Assembly (NCBI RefSeq): GCF_028502605.1
Contig: NC_079237.1
Span: forward strand, 1,364,001-1,428,000
Source: Trichoderma breve
Taxonomy: Eukaryota; Ascomycota; Sordariomycetes; Hypocreales; Hypocreaceae
Direction of reading: 5' to 3'
DNA: 64,000 nt
Below, piece after piece: positions 10,433 through 22,053 of the stretch. The notes below the pieces were generated by a model that had not been told where the DNA came from, did no database searches, and saw only the letters and a program-made list of their open reading frames with translations. The stretch's first letter is position 1, and the number at the start of each line of letters is the position of its first letter. The translations under genes and the position numbers were made by a program.

Positions 10433-11930
10433 ATGGCCCCAGCAATTATTTCGAATGGCGATTCTCCCGAAATATCAGCCACGACAGGGTTAAAGGATGT
10501 AGCAGCCACAGCTCTGAATGGCGGAAGCATTATCCGTACTTCACGGCCAAATCCATCACTACAAGCAACAGCCGACCATAAGTTGAAGATGGTTGAAGCT
10601 CCGGTTTTAGGACCAAAGCGTGGAGAAGTGCTGTTGCATATCAAGGCCACTGGCATCTGTGGGTGAGTAACGATAGCGGCAAAGAAATAGACTCTGAGAA
10701 ATACTGATGGACTCATTCATATTCATTTAAAGATCGGATGTCCATTTCTGGAAATCCGGGCGGATAGGCTCGTTGGTCTTTGAAGGAGATTGCATTTTGG
10801 GACACGAAGCTGCTGGAGTTGTGCTCAAGTGCGGAGAAGGTGTAACGAGCCTCGTACCAGGTGAGTGATCAAAAGGCGTCTCGCACGACGGCTAGTGTTA
10901 AATGACAAAATCAGGCGACAGAGTGGCCATAGAGCCGGGTGTTCCTTGTGGAGACTGCTTTCTCTGCTTAGACGGCAAGTATAATCTCTGCGAAGACGTC
11001 AAATTCTCCGGCGTCTATCCCTACGCGGGTACGATTCAGCGATACAAAATACACCCAGCCAAATGGCTTCACAAGTAAGCATCCAACCAAGAGTCGAGTG
11101 ATTGCAGTCAATGGCTCACATTTCGCTACAGGCTCCCGTCCAACATATCGTTTGCTGAGGGCGCCCTCCTTGAGCCTTTGAGCGTTGTTCTGCACGGCAT
11201 CCGCACTGCTGGTCTCAACCTTGGTTGTGGCACCGTTATCTGCGGTGCCGGACCAATTGGGCTGATTGCTCTGGCCGCCGCAAGAGCATCTGGCGCACAT
11301 CCGATCGTGATAACAGACATCGAGCCAAAGAGACTCCAATTTGCTCGAGAATTTGTTCCATCATGTCGAACCTACCAAGTAGATCCTTCTCTAAGCGCTG
11401 AAGAGAATGCACGCGGAATCCGGCGGCTGTTTCGGCATGCCGATGCCGATATATCACAAGACATTGTCGAAGACCTTCACCAAGAGTACTATGCGCCGCG
11501 AACAATTCTTGAGTGCACAGGTGTGGAAAGCAGCGTGTGTACAGCAGCATTTACAGTCAGACGGGGCGGTACCATCTGCGTCATTGGAGTCGGTAAATCG
11601 ATCATGAACAACTTGCCTTTTATGCATATTTCTCTAGCTGAGGTATGTAACACTACAATTCGCTTATGTGAAGGTTATGCCAGGATCGGCTTGCTAACAA
11701 CATTGATGAAATACGTATAGATTGAGCTCAAGTTTATTAACCGGTATCGAGATACATGGCCGGCGGGTATTGCGTGCCTCAGTGGAGGAATTCTCGACTT
11801 GAAGCCTCTAGTCACTCACGTTTATCCTCTTGAGGATGCCATGGATGCTCTACATCTGGCAGCCGACCCCAGAAATGGAAGCATCAAGATTCAGATTGTA
11901 GACGAAGCCAGCGAGAATGCGATAGAATAG
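10433..11930 (+). CDS. Zinc polyol dehydrogenase (L-arabinitol/xylitol/sorbitol type)
   Basis: Five exons: 10433-10662, 10733-10860, 10915-11074, 11132-11642 and 11721-11930, giving 412 residues. It is a medium-chain dehydrogenase. Catalytic-zinc ligands are Cys76 (GICGSDVHFW) and His101-Glu102 (LGHEAAG). Four structural-zinc cysteines are at 131, 134, 137 and 145. The Rossmann motif is CGAGPIGLIALAAARASGA. INRYRDTWPAGI near the end is close to the NRYRDTWP-type signature of L-arabinitol 4-dehydrogenases. The expected reaction is NAD(P)-linked oxidation of a pentitol or hexitol to a ketose in the cytosol. It has an N-terminal extension of about 45 residues before the usual start, rich in Ala/Ser/Thr. 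It shares its promoter with the broken transketolase and would act one step after the aldo-keto reductase. Confidence 0.88.
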
Positions 11931-13145
11931 AGTGTGTGGGCGTGGATTATGAATAGACTAACAGTATGGACGGATACATGCTTCAGACTCTGGTAATACC
12001 ATACCAGTGTTGCTAAAATAGAACTAGATGCGTGTATACATGCTCTTCTATAGGATATAAGTGCAGCCTACTGCGTAACTATTTACATGTATGAAGCAGT
12101 GGCTTAGGCTTACCGAGTACATTCAGCCGTCTCGCTTCTAGTCTTTCAGCTGCTTCGCGGGCCTCCCACATGTTACCCTGCATGAAAGCTGAATAGGCCA
12201 GTCGGATTAAACGAGGTTGATGGCACAGCGGCTCAGAGCTATGACGACGGCGCTTTAACTACAACATACCGTTCATTTTGCAAATGGCCCGAGCAGTTCT
12301 GAGAAGTCTTCTTTTCTGCTGATGATTAAATTTGATAATTAAGCCAGGCTTGATTAAGATTTCCGCCGTTGTAAGATCTGTTATCGCTATGACCGCATGG
12401 CGCTGTGACATTGCATCAATACATACATGTATGCTGACATTATGCGGAGGGGCCATCATCTAAATCTAATATGTATTCCTCCGTCTATTGACTACCGTGC
12501 TCGTATATGTAGGCTTTGCTCCGCTCAGGTAACACAAGCATTGCATTGTTTGCTCTAGCAAAATGGGCGAGGCTGTGGCTTTGAGTTGCTCACCGTGGAT
12601 GAATCTAGCACAACTTGCATATGCAACTGCATGCGGGACGCATCATTAGTATTGGAATCCTCCCAGGCGAGACCCTTTCTGTGCCAATGTGCTTCTCAAG
12701 TAAGTAAGTAAGGGATATCATGCAGGGTTTATAGTGTGTGGCCGACCCACAGCGCGGAGTCGGAGCGATGTCCGAACAACTGAGGCCAATCACATCGAAT
12801 AGTGTGTGTGATTCCCTGCACCAAAAGATACGCATGTACGCCAGAATGTATCGTGCGCTGGCCAAATCAATGCCAGTGAGGGGTTCATAGAAGCTTCCAT
12901 CGGGCAAACTTGAGCATCCTTGGGCTGTGAGATGCTGCCCAGGAGCTGTCTCTGAGTAGTGGGATCAATTGTTACTGACATCTAGGCCGCGGTGTTATTA
13001 GTGTTATTAGCACGGCCTGAATGCTTTAGCCAGACCGGGCGATTTCATTGTTATGAAGCCTTCACTCACTCGCCTCCCACATTCATCGACTCCCTCAAAA
13101 CACTTCGACTCACAAGACAGATGCTTACTATGAAATTCGATTGCA
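11931..13145. other. Intergenic, no gene seen
   Basis: 1.2 kb between the polyol dehydrogenase and the next regulator. Only short frames without coding character are present. It holds the terminator of the former and the promoter of the latter. Confidence 0.55.
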
Positions 13146-15503
13146 ATGCCCCAGCACGTCGCAAAAGGAAGAGCCCAGGGTCTGCGCCATGTGCTGCCGG
13201 CACCAGCCCAGCGGCCACCAGTGACAGCAGCTCCGGACCCTCCTCCAGCTCCTAAGAGGCAAAACATGGTGACCGCAGCCTGCATCGCCTGTCGCAAACA
13301 AAAGACAAAGGTGACTTTTGGGAATGGATTTTCTAGACGTGTTTTATACTGGATGGCGATTTCTGACTCGGCTTCCAGTGTTCTGGCGATAGGCCGGCTT
13401 GTAGTCGCTGCGTCCAGCGAAACGCTGAGTGCCAGTACACCACACAACCTGGAGAAACGGAAGCTCAAGCATGGCAACGAGCATACAAGGACATGCAGCG
13501 TAAAAGAACAGCTCACGAAGAGTTATTTCATCTCTTGAAGAATTTACCCGACCGAGAGGCTGGCCATGTCTGGCGTCAAATCAGAGAAGGCATTGACGCG
13601 ACGTCACTTCTCAACTACCTCAAAACAGGGAATGTGTTATTGCAAATGGCTGTTGCTCCCGAAACGCGCTTTCGTTATGAGCTCCCATACCGAACAGAAA
13701 TGCCCGAATACTACCTTGGGGATAATCCCTATATAGATTCAATGATTTACGGGCGTCTTCGCTCTATCCCACAACTGAGCGCTCTAAGATTCCAGATCGT
13801 ACGGGAACCAGTCGTGCCGGCAATCGGGCTTCAAACGAATATCAAGGCGCCTATTTGAAGCCATTCCATGCTGCTGAAGTTATTGACCCTCGACTGACTG
13901 ATGCGAAAATTTCCTCGTGGACCGCTGTTTGCAAAGACGACGGGCTTATGCGACAGCTTCTCTCAGTCTTTTTGAGATGCGAGTATCATTTGACATCAGC
14001 ATTTCAGAAAGACTATTTCTTAGATGACTTGGTGGCGAATCGACACAAGTTCTGCTCATCTCTGCTCGTCAATGTTGTTCTTGCTTATTCTTGCGTACGA
14101 TATTCCCCGTTGATCTTATTTTTAATTTTCCGCCATGTTTAATGAAGAACCTTTGCTAATGAAGTCCAGGTCTGCTACCCGGGCTTCCCAGACCGTGCCG
14201 AATACTGGAATCCCAAAGCGCTTGTGTATCGCTTCATTATGGAAGCGAAGCGCATCTGGGAGCTTGAAAGCCATGAGCCAAAGATTACAACAATTCAAGC
14301 CGGAATAGTCTTCACTGTCTTCCACAATCTCTGCGGTTTAGACGAAATCGGACAAGCATATAGGATCCAGGCCATAGACCTAGCTCATCAAATGCAGCTC
14401 TTTGACAGCACCGTAGGCGGTCGCAGCCTTAAAATGCAGAGGAGCATGGCGTTCCTCGCATGGACCTTATTCAATTGGGAAACGTAAGTGCATCCGTCGG
14501 TGCTGGAATTGGCCTTTGCTGAAGTTTCTAGGCTTGTTGCCTTCTCCTTCATGTTCACTCCACTACTCAAGGAGCCTCCAAACTGGGCTCTGCCGGATCC
14601 TACTCAAGATGGGAATTGGTATGGGGAGATATGGCTCAAATATCCGTTGACCGATACCCTTTCGCCGTCTTATTTCGGCACCGTTTTTCGAGCAAAATCT
14701 CATTTCCGAATCATCATGAACGAATTTTGTTGCATATTATATTCAGAAGGCTCTCAAGTAACTGTAGAAAAAGCCTATGAACTTTTGAAGAGACTGAAGC
14801 ACTGGTATCACGGCTTGCCAGGTCCACTCCAGCCAAAGACAATCGTCCTCCCTACACACTTACAACTTCAGTAAGCCTCCATAAATATCTGCAAGCCCAC
14901 CTGCAGTCTACTAATTGAGTGGCGTTAACATGAGACAATGATAGCATTCATTATCATTATCTGATCATATCAATCTTTGAACCTTTGATGGACGCACAAA
15001 CAGACCAAGAGCCACCACCGCGGCAAGTAGTTGCTGAAGCCAAGAAACACCTTCAGACGCTGATCCGACTCTACTATCTCCGTCACGGATACGATGCTAT
15101 GGACCTCTTCGTTGTCATACCGCTTATGCTGGCCGGATCTGAGTGCGTCGAAGCCATCAATGACCAAACACCCCCAGCCGAACTAGAGCTCCTACGCTCT
15201 ACGCTTATCCTGGTAGCAAAGGGCTTGTACAGTCAACGCCGGAATCATTATTTAGCCGAAGCACTGTTCCGCGTCATCCGGGGACGAATGCGTCCGTCGG
15301 AACTTTCTCTGTTGAAGAATACGATGAAGATAGACGAGAGAGAATGGGATGAGAAGAGTAGCATGGTGCAAGAGGTGCGAAGTGCGTGGCCGGTGAGCGT
15401 GGTCAAAAAGAAGGAAGAGATAGACTCTCAGAAATTGACGAACCTCGTGGAGAATTATGGTAACTTAAACGTAGAAGGGAGTTCCGACGCTAAGTCAAGT
15501 TAA
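13146..15503 (+). CDS. Zn2Cys6 transcription factor, one unresolved frame junction
   Basis: Exons 13146-13310, 13379-14094, 14170-14483, 14532-14870 and 14945-15503. The zinc cluster is at residues 46-73 (cysteines 46, 49, 56, 63, 66, 73), with the first intron falling just before the third cysteine. The body carries the fungal-specific regulatory domain (GAYLKPFHAAEVIDPRL, FCSSLLVNVVLAYSCVCYPGF). Exon 2 is 716 nt, one short of a multiple of three. The frame is clear up to DNPYIDSMIY at 13750 and equally clear, in another frame, from about 13790. Either one base is missing near 13751, or a 41-nt intron 13756-13796 (GTCTTC...TTCCAG) is removed. It is a nuclear regulator and, by position, may control the polyol dehydrogenase or the adjacent MFS gene. 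Confidence 0.8.
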
Positions 15504-15597
15504 GAGATCTGAAGAGTATATTTGGCGTACGATAGAATTGATTAATACCAGTGTTGCATAGAGTCATAATTGCCCCGAATTGACAGTTGTTTGTTCT

Positions 15598-17361
15598 TCA
15601 ATGTACATGTTCTTTTTCTTCCGCTTTTGGAATCCGGACCATGGTGATGGTAATCAAGGCTCCAATTAAGGCGGAAGCAAGGCCAAACCACCAGATGGCA
15701 CGTATCCCTTCAAGTCCCACCTCTCCATCAGGAAGCTGATCGACTTTGATCCCTATAGAGCCAGCTACAGAAGTAATGATTGCCAGAGTCAAGTTTTGTG
15801 CGGTGACCAAAAGACTACCAGCAGAGCCCTGGTATGATCTCGGTACGCTCGAAGTAATAAAGATGGTTGCTGCTGCAAAACTGAGATCAGGTCCGAACGT
15901 AGATAAGGCTACGCCCGGCATTGACAAGGCCCAGTACGAGGAGCTTGGTGTTTGAGGGAGAAAGAATACCGGCCCCATACCAAAACAAATCATGCTGGTA
16001 ATAAGAATCCAGTGACCAGGGACAACATGAAGCGTCTTAGAAACGACCCAAGCTGCGAGAACGCCAACGATGCCATTTGGAAGAATGTACAGCGACGCAG
16101 TAAGCGGAGAAACTCCCTGGTAGCGAAGCCAGAACTGGATGGCATAGAACTGCCACGCACCAGCTAGATGGGGAGGATTCGTCAGTAACTGACAGCGAAC
16201 AAAACAGCCACAGATAATTACAGGGCACTTAGACAACTCACCATAACCGCCAAATCCGAAAATGTAGGAAAGCAAGACAGCCGCAAACCCAGGAATTCGC
16301 CAAAGCCCGGTTGGAATAAGAGGACGAGTGGCACGGCGCTCGACAAAGTGAAACGCAACAAGTAGAAGAAAGCCCAAAATAATGGTAGTATACGTATATG
16401 GACTCCATTGAACTGCTGAGCCTTGAGTGAGCCCAAAGAGGATCAATCCACACCCCAACGATGCGAGCAGAGCGCCGAGATAATCAAATTGCTTCATCGA
16501 AGGCGCGTCTGTACTAGAGCTATCCGCAGCTGGTCTCAGATCGGGTATCGTGAGATAAGCAGCAAAAGCGCACAATGCAAGGAACATGGCCGTGCTGCCA
16601 AAAATCCAGGGAAGATGAGCAGCGAGAGCGCCTCCTTGAACACAGCCAATCCAATAGCCAAACGGCGCCCCTGCTGCCATCAAGGAAAACACGCGCGTCT
16701 TGCGGATCCCTGGATTATAGACTCGTCCAAGAATGCTCATCGAAGCGGAAACGAGCACTCCGGCTGCCAGGCCCTGCATGGCTCGGGCCACAAAGAAGAG
16801 GACCTTGAGGTTTGGAGAAACGGCCGCAGCCGTCACCGCATTCCAGGCTGCTTCCCACAGAAAAGCGCCTACCATGAGTGGCTTGGGGGGAGCGAGGTCA
16901 GCCAACGGGCCAAATACTATGACTGACAGACCGCTTGCCAATACTGAAGAGCCTAGGAGCCATGGAATCTGGGCTGGGACTAGACCCAATGCCTCTTGGA
17001 ACACGAACTGGGTGACGTTGACTTGTCCCATAGTCAGGGCGGAGATGACTTGGCCAGCCGTACAGACGAGCACAAAGATCACCTCTGCGAGGAGATTGGC
17101 GAGCTCTGGCGGAACGCCTTGAGACACTGGATTCGTTGGGCTGCCTCGCTCTTCCGAAAGGCCGGCGGGCAAAGTCTGATCAGGTATGGGTGTTTCAACC
17201 AGTCTGTTTCTCATGTTACTCAATTCCAAACCAAGTGCTGGCAAAAGTTCGCCTGCATCGGTGATGTTCTGGGCCTGTGGTGTTTCTGGGTCAAGCGAGG
17301 TCATCAAGCCTTCGTGAGTTACCTCCACAGGCAAAACGACCGTGGACTGGGTTTTCGACAT
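15598..17361 (-). CDS. MFS transporter, 14-span DHA2-like (Amf1-type)
   Basis: Two exons on the minus strand: 17361-16242 and 16163-15598, with a 78-nt intron (GTGAGT...TCTAG), giving 561 residues. The frame is open further up to 17400, but the first true ATG is at 17361 (MSKTQSTVV). A long hydrophilic N-terminus of about 80 residues precedes roughly 14 hydrophobic segments. VFGPLADLAPPKPLMVGAF and ARAMQGLAAGVLVSASMS match the DHA2-like branch that includes low-affinity ammonium/drug carriers. It is probably a plasma-membrane proton-coupled transporter. The substrate cannot be told from sequence. It is convergent with the Zn2Cys6 gene, only 94 bases apart. Confidence 0.8.
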   Translation of the reverse strand: MSKTQSTVVLPVEVTHEGLMTSLDPETPQAQNITDAGELLPALGLELSNMRNRLVETPIPDQTLPAGLSEERGSPTNPVSQGVPPELANLLAEVIFVLVCTAGQVISALTMGQVNVTQFVFQEALGLVPAQIPWLLGSSVLASGLSVIVFGPLADLAPPKPLMVGAFLWEAAWNAVTAAAVSPNLKVLFFVARAMQGLAAGVLVSASMSILGRVYNPGIRKTRVFSLMAAGAPFGYWIGCVQGGALAAHLPWIFGSTAMFLALCAFAAYLTIPDLRPAADSSSTDAPSMKQFDYLGALLASLGCGLILFGLTQGSAVQWSPYTYTTIILGFLLLVAFHFVERRATRPLIPTGLWRIPGFAAVLLSYIFGFGGYGELSKCPVIICGCFVRCQLLTNPPHLAGAWQFYAIQFWLRYQGVSPLTASLYILPNGIVGVLAAWVVSKTLHVVPGHWILITSMICFGMGPVFFLPQTPSSSYWALSMPGVALSTFGPDLSFAAATIFITSSVPRSYQGSAGSLLVTAQNLTLAIITSVAGSIGIKVDQLPDGEVGLEGIRAIWWFGLASALIGALITITMVRIPKAEEKEHVH

Positions 17362-18444
17362 GTTCACTGAGGATTCTTCTGTTCGCTGCGACAATTTCAC
17401 CGGGATTGGGTAAATGCTGTTGTTCTCATGCCGAGAAGCTCGCAGATGTGGCTACATCCGAGACTTGGATTGATAACTCACAGAGGAGAATGGATTTCAA
17501 GAATTCAAACATACAATCGTCACTTTATGTATTAAATGACCATCAGTCAATGCCTAAATGGCCCAATGCATGCTGTGTCGCCTTCACTGTTGGCCGTCTG
17601 GGCAGCTAAACCATTAACAGAATATGGTGGGTTACCCCGTGGCCGTGGGTGAGTCATGCCGACACTCCGCGAAGCTCCCAGAGCAGGGAAGAGTGGCATT
17701 GGTCATTTGACTCTTGTTAAGTAACCATGATCGTGAGACTTGATTGCTAATTGTTGAATATCCCTGGTATTGCAGGAGTAAGAAATCTAGAAGAAGAAGG
17801 GGAAGTATTAAAGGAATTTCCGACAGCAGAGATGGTGCTCTTCTTATGATTGTTCCAAAGACGATCTTTTACCCCACGTCTCCAGGGTCGCCACGGATTA
17901 TCAGCAGAACTAAAGAGAGAGAGAGCTCTAGCTTCGTTAGACAAAAGAAGCATATGATATGATGCCCGTGACTTCATGTTGTTTATTAGGTATTCTAATT
18001 TGTGGAGTATAGCTAATAAATGTGAATGTCACAGATGCCAAGTGGATGTGAGAGTCTGCCAAGATAGAATAACCGTTTTGACGGTCTGGGTGGAATATGG
18101 CGCTGTTTACATGACACTACTTTACCATTTTCCAGGCTGTAAAATCGGCTCATTCCCGTTGAGCTTCGTTCTTCCCCCGGACCCCCGCAAACCGTAAGCG
18201 CTATTCAGCACACCAGATCGGATATTCCATCCTGAAGTTGACCGCTAGAGCTTGCTTCGGCCCCGCCCCCAGCTCCTACAGCGGCCGTGCTTAAAGTTGC
18301 CGGATCGGGAAGTGCGCTCGATTTGGACAGGCACAAACAATGGAACGCTGGCATCATTTATTAACACAGAATACTCTACAGAGTGTGTAGATATGAGAGT
18401 GTTGCTATACTCAACGAGTTCAGTAGCACCGAAATAAACAAACC
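17362..18444. promoter_or_regulatory. Divergent promoter region, MFS carrier and Sde182-like gene
   Basis: 1.08 kb between two outward-facing genes. TGAGTCA at 17650-17656 matches the Gcn4/CpcA amino-acid-control site, 289 bases before the MFS start. No coding frame with clear character is present. Confidence 0.45.
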
Positions 18445-19898
18445 ATGGCGGACACAACCATTTTGTTCCCCTCGAAGCCACGCATCTTCATTCTAACGGA
18501 CATTACCAACGAACCCGACGATGCAGAATCCTTCTGTCGATACTTGACGTACGCCAACCAGTTTAACACGGAAGGAATCGTGGCTGTAACTTCAGTATGG
18601 CTCAGGAACAAAGTGGCGCCAGAGAACCTGCACGAAATTATCGATGCGTATGAGAAGGTTGTGGATAATCTGAATGCCCACGTCCATCCTGAGTTTCTTT
18701 ATCCTTCGGCAGAATACATCAGAAGTATTGTTCGTTCAGGGCCTCCAGTAAGCAGCTTCCAACTAAAATGATATCATCTCATATTGACAGGCATTAGGTT
18801 TATGGAATGGCTGCGGTTGGTGACGATGTCCCGCTGAGTGATGGCGCCCAATTACTTCTAGAACGACTATTAGCAAACGACAGCGACCCTCTTTGGGTCT
18901 TGGTTTGGGGAGGCAGTAATGTCCTTGCTCAAGTCTTACACCATATACGCCATAGAGACGATGCTGAACAGCTTCGAGCAAAGCTGCGAGTGTATACCAT
19001 CTCTGATCAAGATGATACCGGCGCTTGGATGAGGCGATTGTGGCCTGACATCTTTTATATCTGTTCCGTACATGGATGGAACCAATATAGCCAAGCAACT
19101 TGGACAGGAATATCCGGTGACGCGCCTGGTGAGCAAGGAGGCCCCGATACTTCAAAAATTACCAAGGAGTGGATCAAAGAGAATATTCAAGTCGGCCCCC
19201 TAGGAGCAGCCTACCCTGATTACATGTACATTGTCGAGGGAGACACGCCTACGTTTCTTTACATGATACAAAATGGCCTAGGTCTTCCTGAGCAGCCATC
19301 TTACGGCTCTTGGGGAGGGCGTTATCTCCCTGTCGACCTTACTTTCCCTCGGGGTCATTTTGGTGACACTGCCGATGAAGTCGTTGGAAAGAATGGCCAG
19401 ATATATATATCGAATCGTGCAACGATTTGGCGCTGGAGAAATGCCTTTCAAGATGACTTCGCTGCTCGAATGCAGTGGACTCTGACCAACGATTTCACCA
19501 AAGCAAATCACCACCCTATTATTTCCATTAATGGAAACCAAGGACTGGGTCCAATTTATGTTGAGGCTGGCGCTGGCTCTTCGCTGGTTTTTGATGCATC
19601 CGAAACCTTTGATCCTGATGGAGACACTTTATCTTTCAAATGGTTCCAGTATCGCGAGCCAAGCGCTACTCGGACGTACCACACTTGGGAGGTGCCTAAG
19701 ATGGAGATCAAAGTGCTTGATTCGTCTGGAAAGAAGGTGGAAATAACAGTGCCAAAACCCGATGCCTCTGACCCCAGGCTAACTCCTATTCCTTCGCGTG
19801 GCGAATTTTTTCATCTCATTCTTGAGGTTCAGGACAGTGGATCACCTCCGTTGACTAGTTACCGTAGGATTCTCATCACACCTCTTAATAAAGTATAG
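18445..19898 (+). CDS. Nucleoside-hydrolase-like protein with Sde182-type C-terminal domain
   Basis: Exons 18445-18747 and 18798-19898 (50-nt intron GTAAGC...ATTAG), giving 467 residues. The join gives GPP-VYGMAAVGDD; the earlier AG at 18790 would shift the frame, so it was rejected. The N-terminal half has ILTDITNEPDDAESFCRYLTY, the aspartate-rich start of the nucleoside-hydrolase fold, plus WGGSNVLAQVL and TISDQDDTGAWMRR. The C-terminal part (from about residue 360) has a Ser/Asp-rich beta domain (VFDASETFDPDGDTLSFKWF) typical of the DUF1593/Sde182 family known from cellulolytic bacteria. No signal peptide is visible, so it is probably intracellular. The substrate is unknown. Confidence 0.85.
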
Positions 19899-20280
19899 AG
19901 CAATAAATTGTACTTATTTTCATCATTTTTTACACTGATTCGTCCTCATATGGTCTATTAATTTGTAACGAGTACCTATATGTGTATTCAAGGTGGCCAC
20001 TTTGTTAAGACCATACTTGATGGACAGCTTTTGCCGAGGGTGTGTCATTGAGTGAAGACTAAAAACTTGGAATGTCCACAATGTTTCACAGTATCTATTG
20101 ATATGACACGTCTTATGCGGCCAGAGTTAAGTTGTCAATGAGATGAGAAACACCATTTCTACCGCGGTTTGATCTTGGCTTCATTGTTAGAGATAGATGC
20201 GAGCATACAGCAATAAATTAATGTCAGCTAACTAGTATACTGGCCACAAACAAGGTTGAATAATAAATAATAAATCAGCT
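19899..20280. other. Short convergent spacer
   Basis: 381 AT-rich bases between two convergent genes. It must hold both terminators. Nothing else is seen. Confidence 0.6.
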
Positions 20281-22053
20281 TTACACAACAGTCTTCTGAG
20301 CAGTCGCGGCAGCCTCATTCTGCATCTGTATGTCAGTCTTATAAGACTTAAACTTCCTCGCGGGGACCCCCTTGGCAAACATCTCATCGAGCTCCTGATA
20401 AGATCTCCCCGCAGTCTCAGGCTGATAGAAGTACAAATAAACAATACAAATAACGCAAAACCCGAAAAAGATGAATGCAATCTTCGCTCCTAGGTTGGCG
20501 TGATCTGGGTTAAACAAGTAAGGAATGACGAATTGCCACATGACGGTAATTGCGCTCTGAACAGAGTATCCAATGGCAATAGTCTTGACACGTAGGCGAG
20601 ATGTAGAAACTTCTGCGAGCAGAGAGAAGGCAGTGGAACCGATCGAGACATTATACCACCAGCTGTAAATGAGGATAAATGCGACAGTGCCTTTTATCTC
20701 AGACGGTTTGTGGCTCAGCCCCAATGCTCCGGTGATGAGGAGAATCGCGGTAAGGATGATGAGGCCGTAAAAAGTAATGTTGCGTCTCCCAATACTGTCA
20801 ACAGCAGCAGCGGCCATGATATTGCCAACAATGGACAGAACTGGTTGGGAGATCTGAATTTTGTAGCTCATAGAAGTCGAGTACCCAGCGAGTTGTAGAT
20901 AATACGTGAAATAGCCAGCAACAAAGGCGATACCAGAAAGGGACTGAATGCATAGAGGCATGATGCTGATGATAGTTCGCCGCAGGTTCGACTTTTTGAA
21001 GCACTCCACATATGTGACTCCCTCAGTTTCTTGGCGGATTTGCTCAAGTGTCAAGTTGATGAGCGCAAGTTTCTTTTCTCCCTCTTCGCCGGGATAACCA
21101 AGTTTACGAAGGCTCTTCAGTGCTTTTTCCGTTCGGCCCTTGCCAGCTAGGAACCAGGGAGATCTAAACAGCGTGTTAGCTATAGGTTTCAGTTTAGTTC
21201 CTTGATGGTCATACTCGGGCATAAATGGCCATAGCAGTAATGCAACCGCCGCAAACCCAAACTGGGAGCAAAATACTGAGCGATACGCCCATCGAGAGTC
21301 TACCTGGCCCGTGTAATTGATGATCAAGAAGGCAACCAGAGGACCAATGCCGTACGAGACGCCAATACAGCAAGTAAAAATGCCACGCAATGCCAGCGGA
21401 GCAATCTGAAAATTCTTTAGCACACAGATAATGGCCGAAGAGAGATGGAGATGCACGTACCTCGCCAATGTAGGTAATCATGTTTGTAGCAATAATGCCC
21501 ACCATGATTCCGTTGATCAGCTTCCCCGCGAAGAAGACAGCATTCGTAGTCGCGTAGAATTCCACACCAACTCCCACAAAAGAAACAACCAAGGCAACCA
21601 GAAGCATGAGTTTTCGGCCGAAAATATCTGCCAGTTCCGCAGCAGTAAGAGAAGAAATGACGGCCCTAAAGGACAATTCAGTATGTCAGAAAAGAGTCCT
21701 GTAGCATCGGTATCAACGTCGAGGAAAGAAGATACTCACATGGCTACGGGAGCCCCGTTAAACGCAGACTGCCATTGAGCCGGCAGCACATAATCGCCTT
21801 CAAAGAGATACCCAAAGTCCTGGCGAAAGCGGGGGATTCCAACAACACTGCCCGCCGCCTGGACGTCGAAACTGAGCAGAATCACAGTCCACAGCCCGTA
21901 GATGCACCAGACGCATGCCCAAGGGTTGCGGATGAGAGATTGGTATATTCCAGTCTCGTGATCCTCTTGGTCGGTGATGTGTGCCAGCTGTGCAGTCTCA
22001 TAGTCACCAGTTTTCTCGACATGGTCATGCACATGCTCCTTGGATTGTTCCAT
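20281..22053 (-). CDS. MFS sugar transporter (alpha-glucoside/hexose permease type)
   Basis: Four exons on the minus strand: 22053-21740, 21665-21461, 21405-21215 and 21163-20281, giving 530 residues. Introns are 74, 55 and 51 nt, all with standard ends. It is a twelve-span sugar porter. Recognisable elements are the ADIFGRK loop between spans 2 and 3, ALRGIFTCCIGVSYGIGP in the middle, DSIGRRN, and the sugar-porter end PETAGRSYQELDEMF. The hydrophilic N-terminus carries histidines and acidic residues (HVHDHVEKTGDYE). It is expected in the plasma membrane as a proton-sugar symporter. The upstream region has GGCTAA at 22381, and the gene lies near the pentose/polyol genes, so a pentose or oligosaccharide substrate is possible (inference). 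Confidence 0.9.
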
